Assembly (NCBI GenBank): GCA_008704415.1
Contig: VXIS01000033.1
Span: forward strand, 1-64,000
DNA from: Sphaerosporella brunnea
Lineage: Eukaryota; Ascomycota; Pezizomycetes; Pezizales; Pyronemataceae
DNA length: 64,000 nucleotides
Direction of reading: 5' to 3'
Position numbers and translations under genes: made by a program. The notes under the pieces were generated by a model. That model was not told the DNA's origin. It ran no database searches and was given only the letters and a program-made list of their open reading frames with translations. Below, piece by piece: positions 23,262 to 34,148 of the stretch (positions within the stretch are counted from its first letter, which is position 1; every line of letters starts with the position of its first letter).

Positions 23262-23646
23262 CTAGGGAGACGCGTCACCGGCAAGCACTCGCTTTTTCAA
23301 AACCCGTCTCCGGAGGCTTCCAGGCAGGCAGGCTATCGAGAACACTGCCTCGTTGTCCCTTTTTCGCCCTGGGGGTGGGGGACACTTCCCTGGCTCGAAA
23401 CCAGACATCTCCGGATCCGAATCTTCAACACTGGCAGCCTTGTTTGCCAGTACCTTTTCATAGCGGGTCTCCAAATACGCAGACACTGGTTAGTCCCCGC
23501 GTTGCGGCTTTGTATTCAGCGTATGTTGGAAAGCTCTGCACGAGGACCGTTTCGTTCAGGTCGGCACTCAGACTGCTCAAGCTGGTAGAATCCCGTGTGA
23601 CCTGCATACCAAAAGCAACGATTGCGGGTAGATATTTTAAGTACAT
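23262..23646 (-). CDS. Possible small two-exon protein, unrecognised
   Basis: A candidate only. Exon 1 (23610-23646) encodes MYLKYLPAIVAF. The donor GTATGC pairs with an acceptor preceded by a CTAAC branch site, and exon 2 (23262-23485) continues in frame (VSAYLETRYEKVLANKAA and on) to a stop, giving about 86 residues. The intron would be 124 nt. The exon 2 frame looks more protein-like than its neighbours, but I recognise no family. In the left arm the same frame is broken by homopolymer indels. It lies between the convergent 3' ends of MAPR and RPS25, where a fungal gene is possible but space is tight. Confidence 0.25.
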
Positions 23647-23874
23647 AAGCACAAGGCGTGCTTGAGGAAACGCAGCGAGGGTAGTAGTGGAGGGATGGTG
23701 CGAGAGACGCCTGTGGTGGAGAGATAGTTCGGGCAGATGGGCGCACGTGGTATGGTGGATACATTCTTCTTCACGGGGCACAGAGCGAATTTCGACAAAA
23801 CCACGGGGCACGGGGCATAATAGGCGAAAAAAAAAAAGGAATCGATTTTTTTTATTTCCCCGTTTCACACATGC

Positions 23875-24399
23875 TTACTCGGCAGCGGCAACAGCGCGAG
23901 CTGAAAGGGACAGGAACGTTAGTAGCTGGTTTCATTGACTGGAAAGCGGATGCGGGAGGGGAGTAGACGTACTGTAGATGTTCAGCTTGTGGTGTCCGAC
24001 GATCTTCTTGATAACGCCCTTCTCCTCGAGGTCGGCAAGTGCCTTGCGAGCGAGAGATCCGTTGATCTTCAGACGGTCAACGAGAACGGCGGTGGTGATC
24101 AACCGGTAGGTCAGGACGTCCTTGTTGAGACGCTCCTGGATCGTCTTGTCCATCACGACCGCATGCTGGGCCTTGTCCTTGACTATTCCATTGTTTCCCT
24201 CCCATCAGCCTCCGCCGTTCATTGTCTCCTTCCGGTTGTATCTCGCGAGGAGGGGAAAAAAACGCACCCTTTCCCTTGGACCACTTCTTCTTCTGCTTCT
24301 TTCCTCCTTGAGCGGCGGCGGGAGCCTGCGACACCAAAATCCATCAGCCCCCGCAAATCCCCCAAAATATCCCGGTATGGCGGAAAACAAACATACCAT
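23875..24399 (-). CDS. RPS25: 40S ribosomal protein S25
   Basis: This is a component of the small ribosomal subunit head. The protein is 98 residues from four exons: 24397-24399 (the ATG alone), 24268-24325, 24182-23973 and 23900-23875, with introns of 71, 85 and 72 nt. Recognisable segments are the Lys-rich N-terminus (GGKKQKKKWSKGK), the [14 protein letters not shown] helix, [37 protein letters not shown] and the C-terminal HHKLNIYTRAVAAAE. The split of the start codon from the rest by an intron is common in fungal ribosomal protein genes. The length and ends match the family exactly. A LINE fragment lies upstream at about 24701-25138. The copy in the other arm (4426-4960) is frame-broken. 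Confidence 0.93.
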
Positions 24400-24687
24400 G
24401 ACTGTAGTTTGTTGCGGTGAAGAGAAAGGGCGGGTCGGTCGTGAGGCGTCGTCGTTCGGGGGGCTCTTCGGGGGTCGTGCGTCGCTCGTAAGTTGTCTAG
24501 CTGTAGTATCGCGTCGCAACCCGGCGTTTGTGTGTGTGAAAAGCTAGTGAGCGCGTGACCGTGACTCGCTTGTTCTCGACGCCAAGCCTGCTCTGAGGGC
24601 TCTGTGCCCTTGTCCGCACAACTGAGGATCCGCTTGGCTTGGCCAGCAGCCAAGCTTAGGTCGCGTGCTTGTGGTTCATGTGGTGTC

Positions 24688-25151
24688 ACTCTGGCTGGAT
24701 TTTTTTTTTTTTTGTTTTAATCATATTTCATTTGGCCGCTTGCGGCCATGGCATGTAAGGTACAGAATCATCGCCGCCCCTAGGCACTGGTCCTACTCTG
24801 GGGTTCGCTCCTCCGAAGGAAAAGAAAGCAAGGAAATCGTAACTGGAGAGAACATGTTAAGGAAACATAGAAAAGACACACAAGCGTAAACAGGTCTGAC
24901 ATCAGTTGGCCACCCTCGGCCACATTCCAACACTCGTGCTGCCCAAAAAGGCCATCACCGCCTCTGTGCAACGGCCATCCGCCAGCAGGTCTCTCACCGC
25001 CGTGTTCGTTTTCCGCCTCTTTTTTCCTTCCTCCCGAGTAGCCTCCGCCACTGCTTTCCACAACACTTGCTGCTCGCTGCGCCACTTGCGGCACGTCTTG
25101 AAAAGGTGGTCTCTGGTCTGGGTCGGCCCTCGAGGGCAACTCTGGCTGGAT
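24688..25151 (-). mobile_element. 5'-truncated LINE with 13-bp target site duplication, right copy
   Basis: This is the mirror of 3662-4128. On the minus strand the fragment runs from about 25138 to the A tail at 24701-24713, between target site duplications at 25139-25151 and 24688-24700. In this copy the reading frame extends to DLLADGRCTEAVMAFL and a GxW(x)RV ending before the stop at 24902. This is the form expected for the C-terminus of a fungal LINE ORF2. It lies about 290 bp upstream of the RPS25 start codon. Confidence 0.8.
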
Positions 25152-25776
25152 CTACTGCCTGCAACTCTCTGTAGGGCGCACCCTCCATACCCTACAACAT
25201 GCTGGCCCTCCAATGCCTGGCAATCGAAAAACTTATCATAATTTTACCTTGCCTCAATTTCAATTTCCTTGGGATCAGTCGACACCTCTTTCTCCTTCAA
25301 ATTCAAAAGACTACCCCTGCGAGTCCTTCGAGTCACCATATGTCTCTCAAGCCTAACCCTTCGGTGCCAAAAGCTCACTTTTGACTTAATGGTCCCGATA
25401 GCAGGCAGCAAGAATATTTGGTATTTATGAATAGGCACAGAAAGCAGTGCTCATCGTGAGCGGTGGAGGGTTTTGTGCATTTTCCTCTGTTGAATCGGCC
25501 GCGCGAGTGATACTTCGTGTAATAGCGGAAGTCCCACGAGCTGCAAAGAAGGTACGATACTCAACGCTTGAACTGGTGGAATCACTTCGCCCGCTGCGCT
25601 GCTTATATCGCGCTCACCGGTACTCAGCATCACTACATGAATCCTCTTGTCATCGTGAAAATCATTGTTTCTATTTGCCGGATGAAAACAAGCCATCGCT
25701 GAAGCAAAATGAGACACAGAATGGTATGTAAATGAACTATCGCTCGACGCTCAACTTGCCAATGCCGTAGATACTC

Positions 25777-28671
25777 TCAGATTGTGCGGATGGTGAGGGG
25801 CTCCAACTGACGCCACATCTTCGAGCAGTCTTTCCATGGGGTGCCGGGCAGCCCCATACTAGCTCTCGGAGCACTTGGATGCGTCCCGTAGAAAGTTGGT
25901 CTGTTCCAGTCGTAGATGTGCTTCGCCTTGTCCGCATCAAACTTCCACTTCCAATCGAAGTCTTGGCGGATCCACCATGGGCCAACCGCGATCCATCTAA
26001 TAGCTTGATGGTCGATCTTCCTCTCATCCATGTCTACCTCCAGAACATCCTTGGCCCAGATCCTGGCGATTTTGAGTGCGGTGTTTGCAACGTCGCAGAA
26101 GTAAGACGTGTAGAGAAACGCGTCGAAATCGGTGAGCTGAACAGACATCGGAGCATCCGGAATTGGTTTCAGGCCCCCTTGGACATTAGGGGGGTTGAAG
26201 AGGTGGAAACACTTGAGTGAGGGAAAACAGGTTAGAAATTCCTCGAAACGTTCCCAAGGTCCCCACAATAGCAGTCCTAGCTCTCTCAATTTTGTACCTC
26301 TCTCTTTCCAGTAAGATAAACGGTTGAGACCCAGGTGATGGGATGGTATAGGGATGTGTTGATCAATGACGAGTACCTCCAAAGTGCGAAGATGGCACTT
26401 GACAATGGTATCCATGAGATATTGGACTCCTGGCGGAGGCTGATGACGTGCTTCTTTGTACGCGGCGTCCCGCAGACGATAGTGCCCCCTCATCGCAGCG
26501 CGGTAGCGCCCGTCTGGACCTGGATTAATGATATAGAGCTCTCTAAGGCCGCTGAAAGACTTCAAAAAAGCGTCTGTGCACACCAGGAAGCTTCTCAGGA
26601 ATACCACCCGCAGGTTGGGAAGCGGAGTTTCCGAAAGCTGACGAAGATGTTTGGTAGCGTGCCTAAGTATGTGACCGCTGGTGATCCTCAACTCCACTAA
26701 GTTCTCCCACCTGAGAGTGTAGTCGATGTTAGTGTTGAACCTCCAGGAAATGTCCAACATGTCGATGGTAACATCGAGCCCCAATGCAGGCATCCAGCTG
26801 CCCGCTTTCGTGCGGTTTTTTTGTGCAAGCCCGAAGCACCTGTTCCAGAGGTCCTGGCACCAGTCCCGTAAACCCACCGCTGAGTTCAGCCTTGTGTCCA
26901 TTATGTAATACCACCACCATTGCTCTATTGTGAGACTGAAGGTTTGGAGAAATCCCGACTCAATGCAATCCGCTATAACACGTGCGATCTCTGGAAACCT
27001 TCTGTCGTTGGTTGGTTCACACCCGATACCCCGCAAGTCAAGGGTTCTCAGTCTCGTAAACCCAACCAAGCCGTCTGTCTTGGGGTTGTACGCGGTAAGG
27101 CCAACCGTATACAGTCCGCAACGCTCATAGAGGAGTGGGTCGCAGTTGTTAAAGTCGATTGTCAGTTCTCGTAGGGTTGGATGTACCTTGAGGGCCTCCA
27201 ACAAGGGTTCTGAGAGCGTCGGAGAATCGTTCTCGCGTCCTGGCATGTGTCCTGCAGCAAGAACATTGTTAATTGCCCCCCTTGGAAGGCGAATAACCTT
27301 GGAATACTGCTTGTTTGGAGTGAAACTATGTCCTTGGGTCAGAAACACTGTTGGGAAAAGTGGCAAGCCATACATACCGAAAGCTCCGAAGATTTGGCAT
27401 CGAAAGTAAAAGCAACGCCAGATCTACCGAAATGTCGACTACTTTTTGCCCGCCTTCTTTAGCCCCTAAACACAGCCCCGACCCTCTGTTTAAAATCCAC
27501 GCTTGCCGCAGGTCATACATCATCACATGTGGACTGAGTGTCTGAAAAGACAGACCAGGGCCGCCTGGTTTGAAGCTTGGTGCGTGCCATTTGGCGATTT
27601 CAAGACACCGAATATGCTGTAGATGCTGTGAATACCTTCTCCTGAATACTGGGTGCGGAAAACCGTGCATCAGTAAGTTCATGGGGATCATGTCCTTGTC
27701 GAAGACAAAGCCAAGACGACATGAGGCGTCGCCGGGGTAGAAGGGCATGCGAATCTTTATGGAGCTGTACAGACGTGGGAGGCACAACTCATGGAGGACC
27801 TTGGAACTGCAGGATAACATGAGTAGATCCCGGGGAGAATCGATCTAGAGTCCGTCAGCACCAAGTCACCCAAATCAACGACAAGGGGTACTACAAAATC
27901 CAAGACGTTCAGCCAGATATCGAGACTCAGTTCTCGGAATGCATCTGGGAGCTTGGTGAGAGGTCCAGGACCTAGGGGAATACCACTTATTCCCTGAAGG
28001 AGATCATCGTTAACCTCCCCTTTCTCCCTCTGCGCCTCTTTGCTCAGTACAGCAAATTCTCTCCTGGGGCCGGGGTAACGTAAATTGGCTGGATCTGTGT
28101 CTAACGGGACATTTGGAACCTTGAAGGTCGTGCAGGTGGCCCATGGTCCCTTGACAGCCCATTTCTTCTTCTCTGGAACAGAAGAATCCAAATCAACCGG
28201 AGGCCATTCAGGGAAGGGGATGAGGGACCAATCAGTAGTTGGAACTGAAGGCTGTGCTGAACTATCCGGACCCGGGCTGCCAAAGGTACTGGGACTCTCA
28301 TTTGAGTTTGCATCTAGTTCTGAGGTGTCCTTGTGGCTGACAACCCCCATCGGAATGCCCTTCGAATCGGGGCTATTATCCGACTTCGTGTTATCGTCAG
28401 TATTAATGAGGTCCTTCAAAACGGGGTCGCCAGACTCGATACTCGGCTGCGGAGTCACCTTCAGATCGGCGGGCGACTCGGAAGTTTGTTGGGGTCCAAA
28501 AGACATGCCCTCAGAGTTGAGCTCCTTCAAGAAAGCTGGTGAAATCTTCACTGGTTTTGACTTCCCGGATTTCTTGGCTCTCTTCACCACCATCTCTCGC
28601 GGCCCAAGGCGCGAGTCCCAGTCTGACGGATTTTCCCCGGGCTGCCGAGGCACCATTGTATGCGGACGCAT
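25777..28671 (-). CDS. F-box protein with long C-terminal (LRR-like) region
   Basis: F-box proteins recruit substrates to SCF ubiquitin ligases through Skp1. Exons are 27895-28671, 27378-27844 and 25777-27325 (introns 50 and 52 nt), giving 930 residues. The first 245 residues are a disordered Ser/Pro/Asp-rich region. The F-box lies at about 247-290 and is split by intron 1 (LSLDIWLNVLDF, then IDSPRDLLMLSCSSKVLHEL). The remainder has scattered leucine-rich helical motifs (LRELTIDF, LRTLDLRG, NLRVVFLRSF, LRELYIIN, LRELGLLL) like the degenerate LRRs of fungal F-box proteins. The ATG at 28671 (MRPHT) was chosen because upstream sequence in frame has no protein-like character. The target is unknown. 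Such genes form large, fast-evolving families in Pezizomycotina. Confidence 0.8.
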
Positions 28672-29060
28672 ACTGCTGTATGTTAGCTGGATGGCGGCCT
28701 GTGGCGGCCGAAACGAACTCGAGACCGACAGGGCTTCGCGGCAAACGCCGCTGTTTTCGTGGTGAGAAGTAGGTACTAAGGTGGGGTTCTCGAATGGGTG
28801 TGGGATGAAACGAATGTGGCGGCGGGCGGGAAGGTGGGACGTGAGCAAGTAAGTAAGCTTCAACAGCCCTAACCAGTTTGACTCAGAACCCTATTTTTGT
28901 GGCTGACTAACAGACTAATGTGTGTGGTCTCGCTTCTCTAATTTATTTATTATTTTATCGAAAGTTACACGTTGCGCACCAGATGATGCGCATGCCGGCT
29001 CTGTGCGCAGCAGCATATGGGCACCTTAAAAATGCCAAAAGCCACCTTTTGCACGCGAAT

Positions 29061-29204
29061 ATACCAAATCTACTCGTCAATAAGGAAGAGAGATAAGGTT
29101 GCGGCGCAGTGACTTCGCCACGGGTCCGGCTGCGTGAGCCACGGTGGCTCGGTGACTGTGCCACAACCTTATCTCTCTTCCTTATTGACGAGTAGATCCG
29201 GTAT
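29061..29204. mobile_element. Short hairpin element (MITE-like), 144 bp
   Basis: A perfect 34-bp inverted repeat (29068-29101 against 29164-29197) extends outward to ATACC/GGTAT with two mismatches, and inward imperfectly for another 12 bp. The loop contains a second small hairpin (GAGCCAC-G-GTGGCTC). The structure fits a non-autonomous inverted-repeat element. No clear target site duplication beyond a possible TA was found. It lies about 250 bp beyond the visible limit of the large palindrome. Confidence 0.6.
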
Positions 29205-29379
29205 TAAATCACAACAGCACCTAAAATTAAAAGAGTCCTCTACGGCGATAGATATGCTGCTGGAGAAACCGTGGAGAGAGCTCAAAATAAAATAAAAAAC
29301 AGGTTGTGGGGTACAACCATACCTTTTTGGGTAAAACATCACCTAATAGGGAAATTCGAGTGATTACCCGTGATATCAT

Positions 29380-29670
29380 TTTTTTGTTTGTGTTTCCACA
29401 CAGCACACATTTTGACTTATCTACAACTTGACGATCATAATCATAACCTGCACTATAGGCCTCCATCGCCCGTACACAGTGATTGTAGTAGCGGTTGATG
29501 GAAGCGGTGGTTACAGAGTCCAAAGCAGCGGGAAGAACGTTTTTCAATTCTTTAAGAGAATATTCGCAGCGTTCGCGTGCGTAGTGCCTGACTGCACACC
29601 AACACCGCCCAACAAAGTTGAGCTCGCAGTGAAACTTAGGATAAAAGATAGCATCTATGTAGCCGTCCAA
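29380..29670 (-). pseudogene. C-terminal fragment of a DDE (Tc1/mariner-like) transposase
   Basis: The minus frame has FYPKFHCELNFVG(x)CW, resembling the FYPKFHCELNFIEYFWG block of fungal DDE-superfamily transposases. A YAREH/YSLKEL-like stretch and an R(x)MEAY segment follow, also usual in this family. Only the last part of the protein is present and there is no upstream DDE core. The conserved glutamate after NFI/V is replaced by glycine (NFVG), so the fragment could not be catalytic even if expressed. Similar GATCCGG(T/C)ATTA sequences occur on both sides (near 29195 and 29682). Confidence 0.65.
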
Positions 29671-29864
29671 ACGTAAAAAGATCCGGCATTACATACCACA
29701 AAAAGTCGGGTTTTTTTATTATATCCAAAGCTGTGGAGTCGCGATCTGGGTGTGTTTTGGGTGCTTCAGGAACGTGATTTAGGCTTCGGGCAGCCCGGGT
29801 CGCTTAGTAATCAAAATGAATGTCGCGAGTTACACAGTGACTAGGAATCCCCAACATACAACCC

Positions 29865-30257
29865 CTACTCCTCCGCTAACTCTTCGCCCACGATAGCATC
29901 CACCGAGCCTCCCAAATACACCTTCAGCATAGGCTTGGTCACTTTCAGGACCTTGCAGTTGACGCCCTTCACCTGCGCCTTCTCGTACGCCTGCAGCCGA
30001 TGACATCCTCCGAACGCAAAATAAAAGTCCTTCCCCGCCGGCGAGCAGTAATGCAGCACGTCTACCGGCGGCAACTCGCCAGGCGTTATCGATTCCGGTG
30101 CTGGCGTAGGAATGAAGTCCGGCGTTTCGTTCTTGAGCGTCTGTACCATCGAGTCGATTTTTTTGTGGTCGAGGACCGGCGGGATGGGTCGGAGGAGAGA
30201 GGAGAGGGGTAGCGTTTGCTGCTCGATGGCGCGGGATTGCAATGATCCGCCTAACAT
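29865..30257 (-). CDS. srx1: Sulfiredoxin
   Basis: Sulfiredoxin reduces the over-oxidised (sulfinic) catalytic cysteine of 2-Cys peroxiredoxins using ATP. The intronless frame encodes 130 residues with the ParB/Srx fold. An N-terminal PLSSLLRPIPPVLDHKKIDSM segment precedes the signature FAFGGCHRLQAYEKA, which holds the catalytic Cys and the following HR. The family C-terminus follows (VKGVNCKVLKVTKPMLKVYLGGS). The length matches fungal and animal sulfiredoxins. Neighbours are unrelated, and a role in peroxide stress is inferred from the family only. Confidence 0.92.
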   Translation of the reverse strand: MLGGSLQSRAIEQQTLPLSSLLRPIPPVLDHKKIDSMVQTLKNETPDFIPTPAPESITPGELPPVDVLHYCSPAGKDFYFAFGGCHRLQAYEKAQVKGVNCKVLKVTKPMLKVYLGGSVDAIVGEELAEE

Positions 30258-33062
30258 TGTGCTTGATCGATGGCGTTGCGTGCGTTGGGAGTGTGGCGGG
30301 ATTGAAGGACGTTCTCGGACCGAAGGATGAAGTTCTTTCGGCTTACGAGCAGCTTAACCATCTTCTACGTTCTAGACGCGCGACGGGCAGGGGACCAACG
30401 GGATGACGTATGTGCTCAGGCAAGGATCACTCGCGTGGCGTCGGATCTTGCCGACCAGGAAGAAACTCGCAAGTGTTAGCGGGGTTTGGGCTGCGGCATA
30501 TTTCACTCGAAGAGCGGCTGCTAGAGAGCCCCGCGTGACTCGGTTTGTCCAGGCAATCGTGGCGGCACTGCTAAATAATCAAGCCCGGTGAAGTAGGTAT
30601 CTTCGTCGCTTTACGATTGCGACTTTTCTATTACTACCTACCTTGAACAGGCTGAGAGGAACACTGCAATCATACCACTGCACATATAACGGTAACGAAT
30701 GAAACGCCTCAGCCCAAGCCAACTCCGTTGCTGATTATCCGTGAAACTCTGTACTCGTATAATGGGCAAATATCTCTCCGCATTGGCATCCATGACCGCA
30801 AGCCTGGTTCTGTCCCCTATTGACAGCATTTGGAGGCGGATTCGGTGGAAATTGTAATCGATGTAGCTTGCCTCGCTTCGCTTCATGCCTTAGCACTCGG
30901 AAATTCAACCCATTCAACTGTTGGCTCCCTAGGCCTCCCTTTTTCGTTAATTTGAGCAGTTTGTGGACGTCATTGTCTGATAAGCGGCCTGCAAAAGAAA
31001 AAAACGGACAAGCTGTGGGACATGCCATGTCACTCGGTATTCAGATAATTGATGGGCCTATTTTTTGTCTGCTGGTCACAGTTAGTGCTTTATGATATCC
31101 GTTCCTGAGAGGCAATGTTCTGGCGGGGTCACAGGGAAACAGCTCGCCTCTTCGACTTGGCCAGCCCAGCGATTTCTAAGCCTGCTTCGCCTTTCAAGCC
31201 CCTGTGCCGTTGCAAAGGGTAATAGAGATGAGGGGGTTCGATGAGATAGCCACAGCTGCCATCAGCAAGGGTTGTCACAGAAAATTTGCGCAGATGGTGG
31301 TCGGACAGACCTGGGGGGTAATACGCAGGATCAGGCCATACGGCGACTGCATGGACATCCTGCAAGGCATCCGCTGGAAATTTGGTCCCAGTTTCCGGGG
31401 AACCACGCCGCAGCAGCGGCACCATTGGGAAAACGATTCGCTTTTGCCGACGCATTTGCTTTTCGAGGAACCCATTGTTGGAGTATGCGTCCTGACATAC
31501 TGTGAATGTGGAGCGAATGCTGGCTAGTGAGGCATATTTATCTGTTGTAGCGGTACGCCACCTGCTTGTCATATAGATTACACACACACATAATGAGCAC
31601 CACCGTACTTTGTAATCCAACACCCATGCTCTTACGTCTATAAAGAGGCCCACCCTTCCCTTCTGCCCTCCCATCAATTTCCACCGGATTGGAGGAAATA
31701 TTTTATACGTCAGGCCGGGCGGATCAAGAGCAGACATGCAGTACTGCCCGGACCTGGATGAAGTCACAAGGTCTCTCATACTCACTATTTAAATCTCGGG
31801 GACCGGCTCGTGGTGATAGCAGAAAAAAATAGCAAGAAAGTGGTGATAACCTTCGAAAAGTGAACATACGGCGATCATAAAAGATGGGGGTTCAGCCCGA
31901 CACGCCTATCAATGCATCGCTGAGTATGAGTGATATCCTGCCAGCGGTCCGCCTTCTGATAGTTCAAATTCCGCATAAAAAAAATTCGAGGTCAGCCGTC
32001 TCAATTTCCTTGCTCTCTTGTTTCGTTATTGATTGTGTAATACTTACCTAGGTACATACATCAACAACACCACAATTCCGGCAGTTTCTCATCCCGGCTC
32101 GACCCTTGAGCTGCATGCAACGTACCGTCCTCCAACGTTTTCGATGGAGTTTGTTCCGTCGGATGGAAGACGCTCGGACCTGCGCACGCCCGGTGGTGCA
32201 GTAACGGTTGCCACGCATGCGTGCATACACAAGTAGGTAGGCTCGGCTTCAGATGCACGGGGAAAAGGTGGCTACTTGTTGGGGTGGTTGTTCGGTCTTT
32301 CGGCTGTGGGTACGAAATGTCTTACTAAAACGGTCGACTGGAGAGCAGCACAGTTCCACCTGCCTGGTACGACATTCGAAAAGAAAAGTGAAGTGGCGAT
32401 CGAATTGCTGATTCTCGGGAACTGTCGTCTTACACTATCAACCTAGATCTAGAATGGGATCTCAGCTGTGTGCCTCTGGTATTAAGGCACTGCTTAGATA
32501 AACCCAGCCCATGCACCCTGATCCCGTGACATCTCACCAGACAGTGATTCATGACATTCGTGTGTGGTTTCGCTCCCTCAATGATCCCAATTCATAGTCG
32601 CGGCTATTCGAACCACGGCCTCCACCAATCATAAACGCTCTGGCAACACTCACTCGAGTTCAAAGCAGAGAAACAAAATGTGCAGCGGGAGCTCAAGCGG
32701 ATAAACTACCGGCTGCGATTTCCCGCATTTCAGATCGCTTCCTTGGCACACAAGCTTGAATGCCTGCAGGCTGCAGCTATTGAGACCTTTCCCAAAGAGT
32801 GGTGATGATTGTGGGAGCACTTTCCCACGGTGGTGGCTGACTGCTGGTGGAGAGGTTGATAAGGACCCCCCCCATCACCCTCCGCAAAACTCGATCTTCA
32901 ATGATCAATTGAACCAGCGCCTCTCTTCGAAATTCTCCGGCTTTTGTGCAGTGTCAACACATCTCACCCCACCTTCGTTTCTTTGCTTGTTCGGATCTAT
33001 ATTCCTGCGTCTGATCATTTTATATCACCCATCCTAATTTGCATTGAAGGTTCCAACTCAAC
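30258..33062. other. 2.8-kb region without a supported gene
   Basis: The longest frame is 31129-31785 on the minus strand (218 codons). It has no recognisable domain and no obvious start context, and I rate it below calling. No tRNA, tandem repeat or inverted repeat of note was found. The 3' part (32.9-33.06 kb) is pyrimidine-rich and probably contains the promoter and leader of the MIF-like gene. Confidence 0.5.
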
Positions 33063-34148
33063 ATGCCTTCAGTAGCAACCCTTACAAATACCATTCCCTT
33101 CTCCACCCCGAGACTCGGCACAGGCATCACCGCACCTCCATCGCCCGCTCCGACAATGAATTCTTTCGTTATGGGCGACGATCAAGACCAGATGCCGAAG
33201 TCGCAGGCAGCGCCGCAGCGAATCAACACCGTCGCTCAAGAATCTTCCACCGGTCCGAACAAGAAAGCGGCGAAAGTCAACATCTCACGAAAGTGTTCCG
33301 TAAAGGGAGCGGATTACTACGGCGAGGTCTTTGGCGTGCGACAAGTGCCAGTGGTGCCCAAGACAGCCGGCGTGTGCGTTGAGTTGAAGACGAACGTGAT
33401 TGTAAGTGGCTGTACCTGTCATGCGCCCCGTTGTATTTCCGACGAGATACGAAGCCTGCAGCAGGCACCCCCTGTAGAGAGCACCACCTCCGCGCTTTAT
33501 TGTGAGACTGCATCTGCCGTGTGACAGCTTCGCTGACGTATTGCCGCAACCGGGTAGCTGGATAACGAATTCGAATTCGCTCGGAACTTGTCGGCCATGA
33601 TCGCGAGGAGATACAATTACGACGAGTCGGCCGTGTGTGTGGCGGTCGAGCACTCGGCATGTATGATCATGGACGGCAATTTTGATGGCACTTACATCCT
33701 GACGATCACTTCCGTCTCGCTCATATCGCCTACCGTCAACAAGCGCAATGCGGCGCTGATCTCAGAGTGGTTTAAAGCTAATCTGGGGGTTCATGCTCAC
33801 CGTGGGATCATCCGCTTCACGGATGCAGACTTTGCAAACTATGCGATCAGGGGACAGACGGTCCTGGACCTGATGGAGAAGGAAGAAATGTCCAGAACAG
33901 GCACCACAGAGCGGACAGGGATCATACGGAAGCAGAGTATAAAGCGCTCGGAATCAAGATACTCGAGAAGGGAACGCAAGACCGGGAAGCTGGCACCCAT
34001 GCTGGATTCTCCGACCGAAGAAGAGACCGATGCTTTGGAGAGTTCCGATGGACAGCCAACCACTCGAGAGAGAGTGTCCCGGAAGAAGAGCAGAAGCATC
34101 TTCAACTTGTTTTCCAAGAGCAGGCAGTCGGCTCCGACTTCTGTTTGA
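33063..34148 (+). CDS. MIF/tautomerase-fold protein with long N- and C-terminal extensions
   Basis: This belongs to the macrophage migration inhibitory factor superfamily. Exons are 33063-33401 and 33558-34148, with a 156-nt intron (GTAAGT to GTAG), giving 309 residues. The MIF-like domain spans about residues 100-225: VCVELKTNVI, LDNEFEFARNLSAMIARRYN, SAVCVAVEHSACMIMDG, ILTITSVSLISPTVNKRNAALI, and YAIRGQTVLDL. The first 100 residues are Ser/Pro/Thr-rich. The last 85 are basic and Ser-rich (RKKSRSIFNLFSK). Catalytic MIF proteins use the amino-terminal proline exposed after Met removal. Here the domain is internal, so that residue cannot be N-terminal unless the protein is processed. Tautomerase activity is therefore doubtful. 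Intracellular function is unknown. Confidence 0.82.

Larger units (their letters stand above)
14420..28812. repeat. Right arm of giant inverted repeat
   Basis: This is the mirror copy of 1-14416. Where the arms differ, this copy keeps reading frames open: RPS25 is intact here, and the F-box protein has a sensible N-terminus here. It continues without a visible break into single-copy sequence after 28812. This suggests that the right arm is the native locus and the left arm is the secondary or artefactual copy. Confidence 0.97.

Noticed and set aside
31129..31785. 218-codon minus-strand frame
   Set aside because: No recognisable domain, no clear promoter or start context, and competing frames on the other strand. 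Not enough to call a gene.
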